Below the pieces are notes generated by a model. It saw only the letters and a list, made by a program, of their open reading frames with translations. It was not told the origin of the DNA and did not search any database. The position numbers were made by a program, and so were the translations under genes. Positions 1-5,506 of a stretch of 5,506 nucleotides of DNA are shown here, piece after piece. The number at the start of each line of letters is the position of its first letter. The first letter of the stretch is position 1. This stretch comes from WLWS01 sp047638675 (lineage in GTDB: Bacteria; Pseudomonadota; Gammaproteobacteria; Eutrophobiales; Eutrophobiaceae): positions 1-5,506 of the forward strand of contig JBLIML010000256.1 of assembly GCA_047638675.1 (NCBI GenBank), read 5' to 3'.

Positions 1-148
1 ACCGGTATTTTTTTAAAGCTTTGTGGATCCACTGGTAACGTTCCTGCTTGGTCGTTACGACATTGAAAGCAACAATGTTAGTACCGTTCAGGAATCGTTG
101 AATATCTTCTATGCTGTTGAGTTGATCTAACTTCATGATCGTTTTCAT
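1..148 (-). CDS. Integrase-type IS transposase, N-terminal fragment (runs off left edge)
   Basis: An uninterrupted minus-strand frame begins at ATG 148-146 (a second in-frame ATG lies at 136-134) and continues to the window edge, giving 49 codons. An in-frame stop lies upstream, so this is the true N-terminal region. The peptide (MKLDQLNSIEDIQRFLNGTN..., then QERYQWIHKALKK) resembles, from memory, the N-terminus of a group of DDE/rve 'integrase catalytic domain' transposases, whose leader reads like 'L..IE.L..FL.GT..V.F' followed by 'YRWI...L' and then a helix-turn-helix. The catalytic DDE domain would lie outside the window, so activity and intactness cannot be judged. A GGGA stretch just before the first ATG is too close to be a good ribosome site. 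The adjacent direct repeats at 179-232 support an IS end. Family assignment is moderately sure; the exact IS family is not claimed. Confidence 0.6.
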   Translation of the reverse strand, partial: MKTIMKLDQLNSIEDIQRFLNGTNIVAFNVVTTKQERYQWIHKALKKYR

Positions 149-178
149 TTCCCGATCATGAACGACTTCGCCGATTAT

Positions 179-197
179 TTCAGGCTCATTTTATATT
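179..197. repeat. Subterminal direct repeat, copy 1 (probable IS end)
   Basis: The 19-bp unit TTCAGGCTCATTTTATATT recurs at 214-232 with 17 of 19 bases identical, in the same orientation, starts 35 bp apart. On the transposase strand it reads AATATAAAATGAGCCTGAA and lies just upstream of the transposase start. Repeated short sites between an IS tip and its transposase gene are usually transposase-binding sites, so this is the likely role; that role is inferred. Confidence 0.5.
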
Positions 198-213
198 AGA
201 ATCACGTGCCTCG

Positions 214-232
214 TTCAGGCTCATCTCATATT
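214..232. repeat. Subterminal direct repeat, copy 2 (probable IS end)
   Basis: TTCAGGCTCATCTCATATT matches the copy at 179-197 at 17 of 19 positions. It is the copy further from the transposase, so the IS tip should lie a little beyond it, between about 233 and the phosphatase stop at 294. I could not fix the exact tip or a target-site duplication, because the other end of the element is outside the window. Confidence 0.5.
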
Positions 233-256
233 GAAGAAGACTTGGGATTTAGCCTT

Positions 257-279
257 GTACTTCATTATTATTAAAGTAC
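257..279 (-). terminator. Weak hairpin after the phosphatase gene, possible terminator
   Basis: GTACTT (257-262) and AAGTAC (274-279) form a perfect 6-bp inverted repeat around an 11-base AT-rich loop, 15 bases past the stop of the last gene in the minus-strand operon. The stem is short, AT-containing and not followed by a clean T-run on the minus strand, so it is at best a weak terminator. It may instead belong to the neighbouring IS end. Confidence 0.2.
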
Positions 280-293
280 TAAAACCTTTACCT

Positions 294-797
294 TCAAGTT
301 AGATTAACGATGGCATCCCGGTTATTAACAATCCAGTCGATTTGTTGTTGAGTGTCGGGTACCGACACACCTCTTTTTAGAGAGATATGTTCGAACGCCT
401 GTTCGGGTTGGAGGCCGTCATGCAATAATACTGCGGCACTAACCATGCCAGTTCGACCAATCCCAGCATAGCAGTGTACGACTGTGTTCAGGCCGCTTGC
501 TATGTCGTCATAAAGGCCCCGTGTAAATTTAGAAAACTCGCTTATTGAACCTGGCATCCCCCTATCCCGTATAGGAAAAGAAACAAATTCCATTCGATGT
601 TTTTCGGTTAACCGTAACTCCTCATCCAGGCCCGCTTTACTGGCTTCATCAATTTCCATCAGGGAGACGATACGATTGATTCCTTCATTTGCTAAATTGA
701 CAAATTGTTGTTCCATAAAATCATCGGCTACAGGCTTTGCCATTGCAAAGAGGGAACCCTTCCCAATCGATTTAATCTGGTAAATTGTTGGCTTCAT
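294..797 (-). CDS. Dual-specificity / protein-tyrosine phosphatase family protein
   Basis: This is a 167-residue cytoplasmic protein with no signal peptide or membrane segment. It carries the complete Cys-based phosphatase signature HCYAGIGRTG at residues 108-117, with nucleophile Cys109 and phosphate-binding Arg115 (C-X5-R). The general-acid loop PIRDRGMP (75-82) puts the catalytic Asp at 78, and glutamines at 150-152 in VPDTQQQIDW occupy the Q-loop position. Length fits a minimal dual-specificity phosphatase domain. All key residues are present, so it should hydrolyse phosphomonoesters; whether the substrate is phosphoprotein or a small molecule cannot be told. It lies 51 bp after phnU2 on the same strand and is probably the last gene of the transporter operon. 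I see no good Shine-Dalgarno before ATG 797-795. The stop is TGA at 296-294, next to the IS-derived flank. The family call is firm; the biological role is unknown. Confidence 0.9.
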   Translation of the reverse strand: MKPTIYQIKSIGKGSLFAMAKPVADDFMEQQFVNLANEGINRIVSLMEIDEASKAGLDEELRLTEKHRMEFVSFPIRDRGMPGSISEFSKFTRGLYDDIASGLNTVVHCYAGIGRTGMVSAAVLLHDGLQPEQAFEHISLKRGVSVPDTQQQIDWIVNNRDAIVNLT

Positions 798-848
798 AAG
801 TTCGTCATCTAGCAGTTGTAATGATGGATTATTTTTGTTGGAGCAATA

Positions 849-2594
849 TTAATTATTGCCATCCGATTTTTGTCGCCAGCCCTGGGTTCGGCCTAACACC
901 CCTTTAGTTATAATCGCATGCAATACGCGTACAGCTATCGAGACGTAAACAATAAGCATCGCCATCGCCGCAGCCCCGGCAACATCCCCCTGCTCATCCA
1001 GATGGATAGCGGATACGGATGCCAGTGTAGTGTCGTAGGTATATAAGAATATAACTCCCGATACCGTCGTCATCGCATTAACAAAAAGATAAATGGATAT
1101 GTCAAAAATGGTTGGGAGACATACCGGAACGGTAACTCGTGTAAACATTTTGAAAATGGGGATCTTTAATGAAAGAGACACGGACTCAAATTCTTTGTCC
1201 ATTTGCTTTAGTGCTGTAGTCGCCGTTAAATGAGAGACCGTATAAAAGTGCACAATCGTATTAATCACTAATATCGCGATGGTCGCATAAATAAAATTCA
1301 GCGGATTGTCTTTCGCATTAAAGAAAAATATAAAAGAAAGGCCAAGCACAAGGCCAGGAACAGCCATAGGAATGAGTGCGAAAAGTTGAACTATGCCTCG
1401 GGTTCTTTCGTCTATTCGAAGCTTTTCGACTAGATATGATCCAACAAAAATTATAATGGTTCCAAAAACGGCTGTGTAAAAAGATAGCCTTATTGAGTTA
1501 TAAAAAGAGTCCCAACCCAACCCGGCGACTTCAAAATTATAGTGTGAAAGAGTCAGACTTAGGTTGTAGGGCCAAAATTTTACCAGGGCACCAAATTGAG
1601 CCATACCAATCATTAAAAGAAAAATAATCGCGATTACCGAACAATAGCCCAGCATAAACATATCCAGCTTGCGATTTTTCTTTGGCTTGAACACAACGGA
1701 TCTGGCCGTTAGCAAAGAAACCTGCTTTTTTCTCGAACTATGGTCAATGAAAAACGCAATCATCGCCGGAATTAACAACACCATTGAGATGACAGCACCC
1801 ATTTGAAAGTTTTGCTGGCCGACAACTTCTTTGTAGATATCAGTCGCCAGTACATTGTAATTTCCTCCGATCACTTTAGGCACACCAAAATCGGTAAATA
1901 CCTGTGTGAACACCACAAAAGCAGTACTGATAATCCCGTAGCGTGCTGCCGGGATAGTAATCGTGAAAAATGCTCGAAGCTTACTCGTTTTCAATACCTC
2001 AGCAGCTTCATACAAACGTGAGTCGGACAGTGAAAGAGAAGTTGTCAAAATGATAAGAGCATGCGGAAAAGTCCAGTAGACTGAGGCCATGATAATGCCG
2101 ATTGGCCCATAAATTGATTCGCCCATAAGCATTTCTTTGAGCCAACCCTGGTTGCCAAACCAATACACCAGCGCTATTGCCGCAAGAATCGACGGACTCA
2201 GTAGAGGGATAAGCGCAATTAGACGAAAGAAGCCTTTGAAGGGCATGCAGGTGCGGGTAATGGCATAAGCAAACAAAAACGCCAGGAGTAAGACAATCAA
2301 GGTTGAAACAATTGCGACAAACAGACTATTGAACAGTGATTGAAATAAAGCAGGCTCCTGGAGGTATAAGGCATAGTTCGATAACCCAACAAACGCGCCT
2401 TGCTTATCCTGCAAACTTTTTATCAGCAATGATGCGAGAGGTAAAACTAGAAAAACCAGGAATAAAAGAATATAAGCGACCAACATAAATCGCCCGATCT
2501 TATCGCTGGAATCTCTGTCACGCCGAATATCGGCAAACTTAAAGAGGCCCATTTTACGGGTATTAATTGTCATCAGAATAAACCCGAATATCAT
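849..2594 (-). CDS. phnU2: Putative 2-aminoethylphosphonate ABC transporter permease (fused double permease)
   Basis: This 581-residue inner-membrane protein has two binding-protein-dependent permease halves in one chain, as in the TIGRFAM PhnU2 and FbpB-type permeases. About 12 hydrophobic segments can be seen, roughly at 35-57, 88-112, 122-146, 162-185, 218-238, 265-283, 315-335, 366-389, 402-426, 432-455, 496-516 and 540-560. The cytoplasmic EAA loops that dock on the ATPase are at about 196-215 (EAAEVLKTSKLRAFF...P) and a degenerate one at 470-490 (ESVSLSLKIPIF...P). The first loop lacks the usual glycine. The substrate assignment comes from the neighbouring PhnS2-like and PhnT2-like proteins; alone, the sequence could also be an iron(III)-type permease. 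The frame overlaps the end of phnT2 by 32 bp. No start has a clear Shine-Dalgarno; in-frame ATGs at 2573 (11-bp overlap) or 2552 are plausible alternatives, and I kept the longest frame. Stop is TAA at 851-849. Confidence 0.88.
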   Translation of the reverse strand: MIFGFILMTINTRKMGLFKFADIRRDRDSSDKIGRFMLVAYILLFLVFLVLPLASLLIKSLQDKQGAFVGLSNYALYLQEPALFQSLFNSLFVAIVSTLIVLLLAFLFAYAITRTCMPFKGFFRLIALIPLLSPSILAAIALVYWFGNQGWLKEMLMGESIYGPIGIIMASVYWTFPHALIILTTSLSLSDSRLYEAAEVLKTSKLRAFFTITIPAARYGIISTAFVVFTQVFTDFGVPKVIGGNYNVLATDIYKEVVGQQNFQMGAVISMVLLIPAMIAFFIDHSSRKKQVSLLTARSVVFKPKKNRKLDMFMLGYCSVIAIIFLLMIGMAQFGALVKFWPYNLSLTLSHYNFEVAGLGWDSFYNSIRLSFYTAVFGTIIIFVGSYLVEKLRIDERTRGIVQLFALIPMAVPGLVLGLSFIFFFNAKDNPLNFIYATIAILVINTIVHFYTVSHLTATTALKQMDKEFESVSLSLKIPIFKMFTRVTVPVCLPTIFDISIYLFVNAMTTVSGVIFLYTYDTTLASVSAIHLDEQGDVAGAAAMAMLIVYVSIAVRVLHAIITKGVLGRTQGWRQKSDGNN

Positions 2595-3666
2595 CTACTG
2601 GCAGTTTTACATTAAGGGTTAGTTCGGGTGTCAAATTCAGGCTGCGCGCCGCAGAGGTTGGTATATCAACCATTACTAAATTGCTAGTGATTGATGCAGC
2701 TCGAAGATAAACCCGTTCGAAAGAACCCAGGAATTCGACCTCGTCGATTGTAGCTTCGAAGCTATTGTCTCGAGTATGGCTATCGGCGGGGCCAGTCGCA
2801 TTATTCAAAACGATGTACTCAGGTCGGATTGCTAGACTAACTTTTTGACCATGCTTAAAAGCACGAGTGTCACAGTCAAGTTTCAAACCGCTACAATTGA
2901 CGGTATTTTCGTCGACAACAACGGCAGGGATAAAATTCATAATTCCAATAAAATCTGCGATAAATGGCGAGTTTGCTGTTGTGTATATTTCTCGTGGTGC
3001 ACCGACTTGAATGACTTCGCCATCCTTCATAACAAATATTCGATCTGCCATAGATTGTGCTTCTTCCTGGTCGTGGGTCACCATTATGGTAGTCACCCCA
3101 AGCTTCCTGTGCAGATCCTTTATTTGTTTTCTAAGGTATACACGCACTTTGGCATCAAGGGCTGACAAAGGTTCATCCAATAGAAGTAAACCCGGCGATG
3201 TTGTAATTGCTCTAGCCAGTGCGACCCTTTGCTGTTCACCCCCTGATAGTTGTGCGGGATATTTTTCTGCATGATCGGTTAAACCGACTAACAGAAGTAA
3301 CTCATCGACTCTTTTCTGAATTTCCGGTTTAGGCCATTTATGATTTATCAAGCCGTAAGCAATATTTGAAAAAACGGATAGATTTGGAAATAAAGCATAC
3401 GACTGAAAGACAATTCCAAAATCTCTGCTCGAAGGCGGCAGATTAGAAATATCAACATTCTTTTGAAATATTGATCCACTGGATTGTGCTTCCAAACCGG
3501 CAATGCACCGCAACAATGTTGTTTTGCCGCAACCTGAGGGACCAAGAAAGCAAATGAATTCACCTTCTTCAATGCTAATTGAAATATTGCGAAGTGCCTG
3601 AAATGATCCGAAATTTTTAGACAGTTGATCAACGACCAAATAGGACTCTGCGGAATTATTATTCAT
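2563..3666 (-). CDS. phnT2: Putative 2-aminoethylphosphonate ABC transporter ATP-binding protein
   Basis: This is a 367-residue cytoplasmic ATPase that powers import as a dimer on PhnU2. All nucleotide-binding motifs are intact: Walker A GPSGCGKT (42-49), Q-loop Gln88, ABC signature LSGGEQQ (140-146), Walker B LLLLDEP (160-166), D-loop SALD (168-171) and H-loop His198 in MVTHD. A TOBE-type C-terminal domain follows at about 275-362 (VSLAIRPEYI near its start), placing it in the CUT1/iron/spermidine/phosphonate ATPase group. The segment ADFIGIMNFIPA (237-248) and the LGVTTIMVTHDQEEA region match, from memory, the PhnT/PhnT2 subgroup. It is the first gene of the minus-strand operon and overlaps phnU2, so the two are probably translationally coupled. 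ATG 3666-3664 has no recognisable Shine-Dalgarno, and the upstream DNA is the shared divergent promoter. The ABC ATPase call is certain; 2-AEP specificity is inferred from context. Confidence 0.9.
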   Translation of the reverse strand: MNNNSAESYLVVDQLSKNFGSFQALRNISISIEEGEFICFLGPSGCGKTTLLRCIAGLEAQSSGSIFQKNVDISNLPPSSRDFGIVFQSYALFPNLSVFSNIAYGLINHKWPKPEIQKRVDELLLLVGLTDHAEKYPAQLSGGEQQRVALARAITTSPGLLLLDEPLSALDAKVRVYLRKQIKDLHRKLGVTTIMVTHDQEEAQSMADRIFVMKDGEVIQVGAPREIYTTANSPFIADFIGIMNFIPAVVVDENTVNCSGLKLDCDTRAFKHGQKVSLAIRPEYIVLNNATGPADSHTRDNSFEATIDEVEFLGSFERVYLRAASITSNLVMVDIPTSAARSLNLTPELTLNVKLPVDDIRVYSDDN

Positions 3667-3719
3667 TTGGATTATTTAAAATAGTTATTCGTTAAACGGT
3701 AGCATAGCGGCGGGATGCT

Positions 3720-3734
3720 GTCAGTGGCATTGAC
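3720..3734. promoter_or_regulatory. Candidate operator: GTCA-N7-TGAC dyad
   Basis: GTCA at 3720-3723 and TGAC at 3731-3734 form an interrupted palindrome centred on 3727, with an additional T/A pair at 3725 and 3729. It also fits the T-N11-A pattern (T3721, A3733) of LysR-type regulator sites. It lies about 55-70 bp upstream of the phnT2 start and about 65 bp upstream of the phnS2 -10 box, so a bound regulator could affect both units. Short dyads arise by chance; no regulator gene is in the window, and phosphonate regulators of GntR type are equally possible. Confidence 0.3.
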
Positions 3735-3773
3735 TATTATTAATTCCCACTCTGACTTGCATCTTGAAGACGC

Positions 3774-3804
3774 GTGACTAAAACTTTGGCTGGATTTCTA
3801 TAAT
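3774..3804 (+). promoter_or_regulatory. Candidate sigma-70 promoter of phnS2
   Basis: A perfect -10 hexamer TATAAT sits at 3799-3804. The best -35 is GTGACT at 3774-3779 (TGAC core matches), with a 19-bp spacer that is longer than optimal. Transcription would begin near 3811 and give a leader of about 75 bases before the GTG start. The weak -35 and long spacer suggest an activator may be needed; that is inferred. Confidence 0.4.
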
Positions 3805-3872
3805 GTAGTATGCTCCGGCGGTGTGCATTTATAACAAACAAGTCATAAAGACACCAATATGCAACTTAAATT

Positions 3873-3880
3873 AAGGAGAG
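3873..3880 (+). promoter_or_regulatory. Ribosome binding site of phnS2
   Basis: AAGGAGAG ends 7 bases before the GTG at 3888, a near-ideal Shine-Dalgarno and spacing. It decides the start: no other in-frame start nearby has such a site, and the resulting N-terminus is a proper signal peptide. Confidence 0.8.
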
Positions 3881-3887
3881 AGAAGTA

Positions 3888-4928
3888 GTGATTATTAATT
3901 CAGTTAAAGACGCATTTATCAAAATATTTGGCCCTGGCGCGATTTTTTTAATGCTAACAGCTAGCGGTAATTCGATTGCTGGAGAACTCCTGGTCTATTC
4001 GAGTACGGATGCAGATAACCTCAAATACTACATGGATGAGTTTCAAAAAGACAATCCCGACATCAAGGTTAACGTGGTTCGTGAATCAACCGGCACAATG
4101 GCCGCAAAAATGATGGCTGAAAAAGACAATCCGCAGGCGGATTTTCTATTTGAAATGGCCGCCACAGTCGCGCTTAACATGGAAAAAGAGGGTATGTTTG
4201 TTGAGTACACGCCTAAAGGTATGGACAGCATCGACCCGCGCTATGTTGACAACAAAGCACCGGTGACCTGGGTTGGGAATTACGGCTGGGCTGGGTGTAT
4301 CTGCTGGAATCATATAGAAGCCAAGAAACATGGATTACCAAAACCTACAACCTGGGCTGAGCTTGCTAATCCCGTTTATAAAGGTCATATATCCATGCCC
4401 AATCCTGCATCTTCTGGCACAGGGTATCTTGATATTTCAAGCTGGGTTCAGATATGGGGTGAAGATAAAGCATGGGAATTTATGGACGCACTCCATAACA
4501 ATATTGGAATCTACACTCACTCAGGCTCCAAGCCCTGCAAACAGGCAGGTTCCGGTGAGTTTGCAATTGGCATTTCGTGGCCCGGCAGAGCAATAAAAGT
4601 CATTAAAGCAGGTGCACCCATTGACATGATCATTCCAGAGGAAGGAGTCGGCTGGGAAATGCAAGTAGTTGCGATCATGAAGGGCACCGATAATTTACCC
4701 GATGCAAAAAGATTAATGGACTGGACTTTAGGCGATGGCATGAAATTATTTGGTCAACGTCAGGCCATTATTGCTGATGCAAGCAAAGTCGTAAGAGATC
4801 CGGAATTGCCCGATTTTTACGATGTAGTTCAAGAAAGATTGATTAACAATGATTTTGTTTGGGCAGCGGCTAACAAATTAAACGGCTCTAAAAAATTTGA
4901 ATCGTTCCTATTAACAAGTAGGTTATGA
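3888..4928 (+). CDS. phnS2: Putative 2-aminoethylphosphonate ABC transporter periplasmic binding protein
   Basis: This 346-residue exported solute-binding protein would capture 2-AEP in the periplasm and hand it to PhnU2/PhnT2. A basic N-region and hydrophobic core (about 13-25) precede a signal-peptidase I site near SIA|GEL (31/32). The mature part belongs to the Fbp/Afu-like extracellular binding proteins but carries segments I recognise from the PhnS2/AepX group: ESTGTMAAKMMAEKDNPQAD (66-85), MPNPASSGTGY (170-180), THSGSKPCKQA (210-220) and EEGVGWEMQVVAI (251-263). SSGTG and HSGSKPC are likely phosphonate-contacting loops, by analogy. Start is GTG with a strong Shine-Dalgarno. The gene is transcribed away from its ATPase and permease genes, whereas such genes commonly share one operon. 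Stop is TGA, followed at once by a hairpin. A ferric-iron binder is the main alternative but fits the motifs less well. Confidence 0.88.
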   Translation: MIINSVKDAFIKIFGPGAIFLMLTASGNSIAGELLVYSSTDADNLKYYMDEFQKDNPDIKVNVVRESTGTMAAKMMAEKDNPQADFLFEMAATVALNMEKEGMFVEYTPKGMDSIDPRYVDNKAPVTWVGNYGWAGCICWNHIEAKKHGLPKPTTWAELANPVYKGHISMPNPASSGTGYLDISSWVQIWGEDKAWEFMDALHNNIGIYTHSGSKPCKQAGSGEFAIGISWPGRAIKVIKAGAPIDMIIPEEGVGWEMQVVAIMKGTDNLPDAKRLMDWTLGDGMKLFGQRQAIIADASKVVRDPELPDFYDVVQERLINNDFVWAAANKLNGSKKFESFLLTSRL

Positions 4929-4929
4929 C

Positions 4930-4964
4930 TCCGGGAAGGTTTACGCAAATCGGACCTTCCCGGA
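4930..4964. terminator. Hairpin between convergent genes, probable bidirectional terminator
   Basis: TCCGGGAAGGT (4930-4940) and ACCTTCCCGGA (4954-4964) are a perfect 11-bp GC-rich inverted repeat around a 13-base loop; two further G-T pairs could lengthen the stem. It starts 2 bases after the phnS2 stop and lies 50 bases beyond the stop of the convergent EamA gene. Neither strand has a T-run after the stem, so it is not a classical intrinsic terminator; it may stabilise 3' ends or act with Rho. Confidence 0.6.
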
Positions 4965-5013
4965 AATCTGCGTTGGAATTATCGTAGAATTAGCAGGCAT
5001 TCCAACTATCCCG

Positions 5014-5506
5014 CTACTGATAAATCTGCAAAAATATGACGCCTGCCACGACAAGAAGTGAACAGGTTATGCGCTTTGGCCCCAACCCTTCTTTCAGAAT
5101 GTAAGCGCCGATGATCGCACCAAATACTACGCTGGTTTCTCTTAAGGCAACTACCTGCACGGCAGATGTTTGGCTATAAGCCCAGACGACGATCAAGTAT
5201 CCAAGAGCTGAACTACTACCACCTATCAGAGCTCGACCACCCAGTACTCGAATAGCCGGGAAAATGCTACGCCTTCTTGTGAGTAATACATAGGTGGGTA
5301 ACCAGCTGCACGATAGAATGGAAAGACAGGCATAATATCCGATGGCTGTGTCTGCCAGTCTAACGCCTCTGGAATCCACAACGGAATAGCCGGCAATCAT
5401 ACACCCGCAGGCCAGCGCATATAGAAACCCGGAATCCAGTTTATTGCCGACTGAGTATTTTTTCGAAAATATAAGGCCGACGATACCAACTGATATCAGA
5501 GCTATT
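5014..5506 (-). CDS. EamA/DMT-family membrane protein, C-terminal part (runs off right edge)
   Basis: The minus-strand frame is open from the right edge to a TAG stop at 5016-5014, showing 163 codons. The ATG at 5400-5398 is internal: the 35 codons before it are stop-free and continue the protein (IALISVGIVGLIFSKKYSVG, then a linker and GFLYALACGC). The visible part is one complete C-terminal EamA repeat with about five hydrophobic segments. It ends in the usual pattern of a helix with ALRETSVVFGAIIGAYILKE, a short basic loop (GPKR) and a final helix (SLLVVAGVIFLQIY). Full-length members have two EamA repeats and about 280-300 residues, so roughly 120-140 residues lie outside. EamA-like proteins next to phosphonate operons are known as phn_DUF6 ('phosphonate utilization associated putative membrane protein'), and this may be one; substrate and direction of transport are unknown. 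It is convergent with phnS2. Confidence 0.85.
   Translation of the reverse strand, partial: IALISVGIVGLIFSKKYSVGNKLDSGFLYALACGCMIAGYSVVDSRGVRLADTAIGYYACLSILSCSWLPTYVLLTRRRSIFPAIRVLGGRALIGGSSSALGYLIVVWAYSQTSAVQVVALRETSVVFGAIIGAYILKEGLGPKRITCSLLVVAGVIFLQIYQ

Larger units (their letters stand above)
3667..3887. promoter_or_regulatory. Divergent promoter region between phnT2 and phnS2
   Basis: These 221 bases must carry the promoters of both the leftward phnT2-phnU2-phosphatase unit and rightward phnS2. It holds the dyad at 3720-3734, a second short inverted repeat AGCAT-N9-ATGCT (3701-3705 and 3715-3719), a TATAAT box at 3799-3804 for phnS2 and a Shine-Dalgarno at 3873-3880. For the leftward side, CTGACA (minus strand, 3724-3719) resembles a -35, but no good -10 lies at the right distance. 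I found no convincing two-half Pho box. Confidence 0.6.

Noticed and set aside
149..293. CRISPR-like or tandem repeat array
   Set aside because: Only two diverged copies are present, with no third unit or regular spacer; an IS end explains them better.
1803..2021. Plus-strand 72-residue open frame inside phnU2
   Set aside because: It lies wholly antisense to a well-supported gene, has no domain and no ribosome site I can see; it is a shadow frame.
2845..3274. Two overlapping plus-strand frames antisense to phnT2
   Set aside because: Low-complexity, cysteine-rich translations with no family resemblance, opposite the conserved ATPase motifs.
3718..3734. Pho box (CTGTCA followed by a second similar half)
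   Set aside because: CTGTCA at 3718-3723 is present, but at the 11-bp period the second half matches poorly, so a PhoB site is not supported.
4043..4741. Several short frames on both strands within phnS2
   Set aside because: All are covered by the intact binding-protein gene and show no independent start signals or domains.
849..4928. Reading the transporter as a ferric-iron (Fbp/Afu) importer
   Set aside because: The fold families are shared, but the binding protein has PhnS2/AepX-like segments (PNPASSGTGY, THSGSKPC), I see no iron-binding paired tyrosines in the expected place, and an EamA gene of possible phosphonate association is adjacent. Kept only as an alternative.
5014..5400. Complete 128-residue protein starting at ATG 5400
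   Set aside because: The frame is open upstream to the window edge and that upstream sequence continues the EamA fold, so the ATG is internal.

Overview
The window looks like a chromosomal segment of a proteobacterium, most likely a gammaproteobacterium of marine or aquatic type. This rests on gene content and moderately AT-rich composition only; there is no rRNA or other taxonomic marker. Its core is an ABC importer of the predicted 2-aminoethylphosphonate (2-AEP) class (the TIGRFAM PhnS2-PhnT2-PhnU2 group, related to the marine AepX-type systems). 2-AEP is a natural C-P compound that bacteria use as a source of P, N and C.

Layout from left to right. Bases 1-148 (minus) hold the N-terminal 49 codons of an integrase-type (DDE/rve) IS transposase that runs off the left edge. 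Behind it, bases 149-293 contain two 19-bp near-identical direct repeats that look like subterminal sites of that IS. Next comes a minus-strand operon, read right to left: ATPase phnT2 (3666-2563), double-length permease phnU2 (2594-849, overlapping phnT2) and a small Cys-based dual-specificity/tyrosine phosphatase (797-294). A 221-bp divergent promoter region (3667-3887) separates this operon from the plus-strand periplasmic binding protein phnS2 (3888-4928), which has a GTG start and a clear Shine-Dalgarno. A perfect 11-bp hairpin (4930-4964) lies between phnS2 and a convergent minus-strand EamA/DMT-family membrane protein that runs off the right edge (5014-5506). EamA-like proteins beside phosphonate operons are a recognised association (TIGRFAM phn_DUF6).

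How the parts fit: PhnS2 would capture 2-AEP in the periplasm, PhnU2 supplies both membrane halves in one chain, and two PhnT2 subunits drive transport. No C-P bond-cleaving enzyme (PhnW, PhnX, PhnY/A, PhnZ) and no regulator gene is visible; they may lie outside the window. The less usual points are the split of the importer into divergent units, the phosphatase co-oriented at the end of the importer operon, and a GTCA-N7-TGAC dyad in the divergent promoter. I see no convincing evidence for a wholly new system; the phosphatase-transporter linkage is the best lead. No stretch longer than 300 bases lacks a gene.
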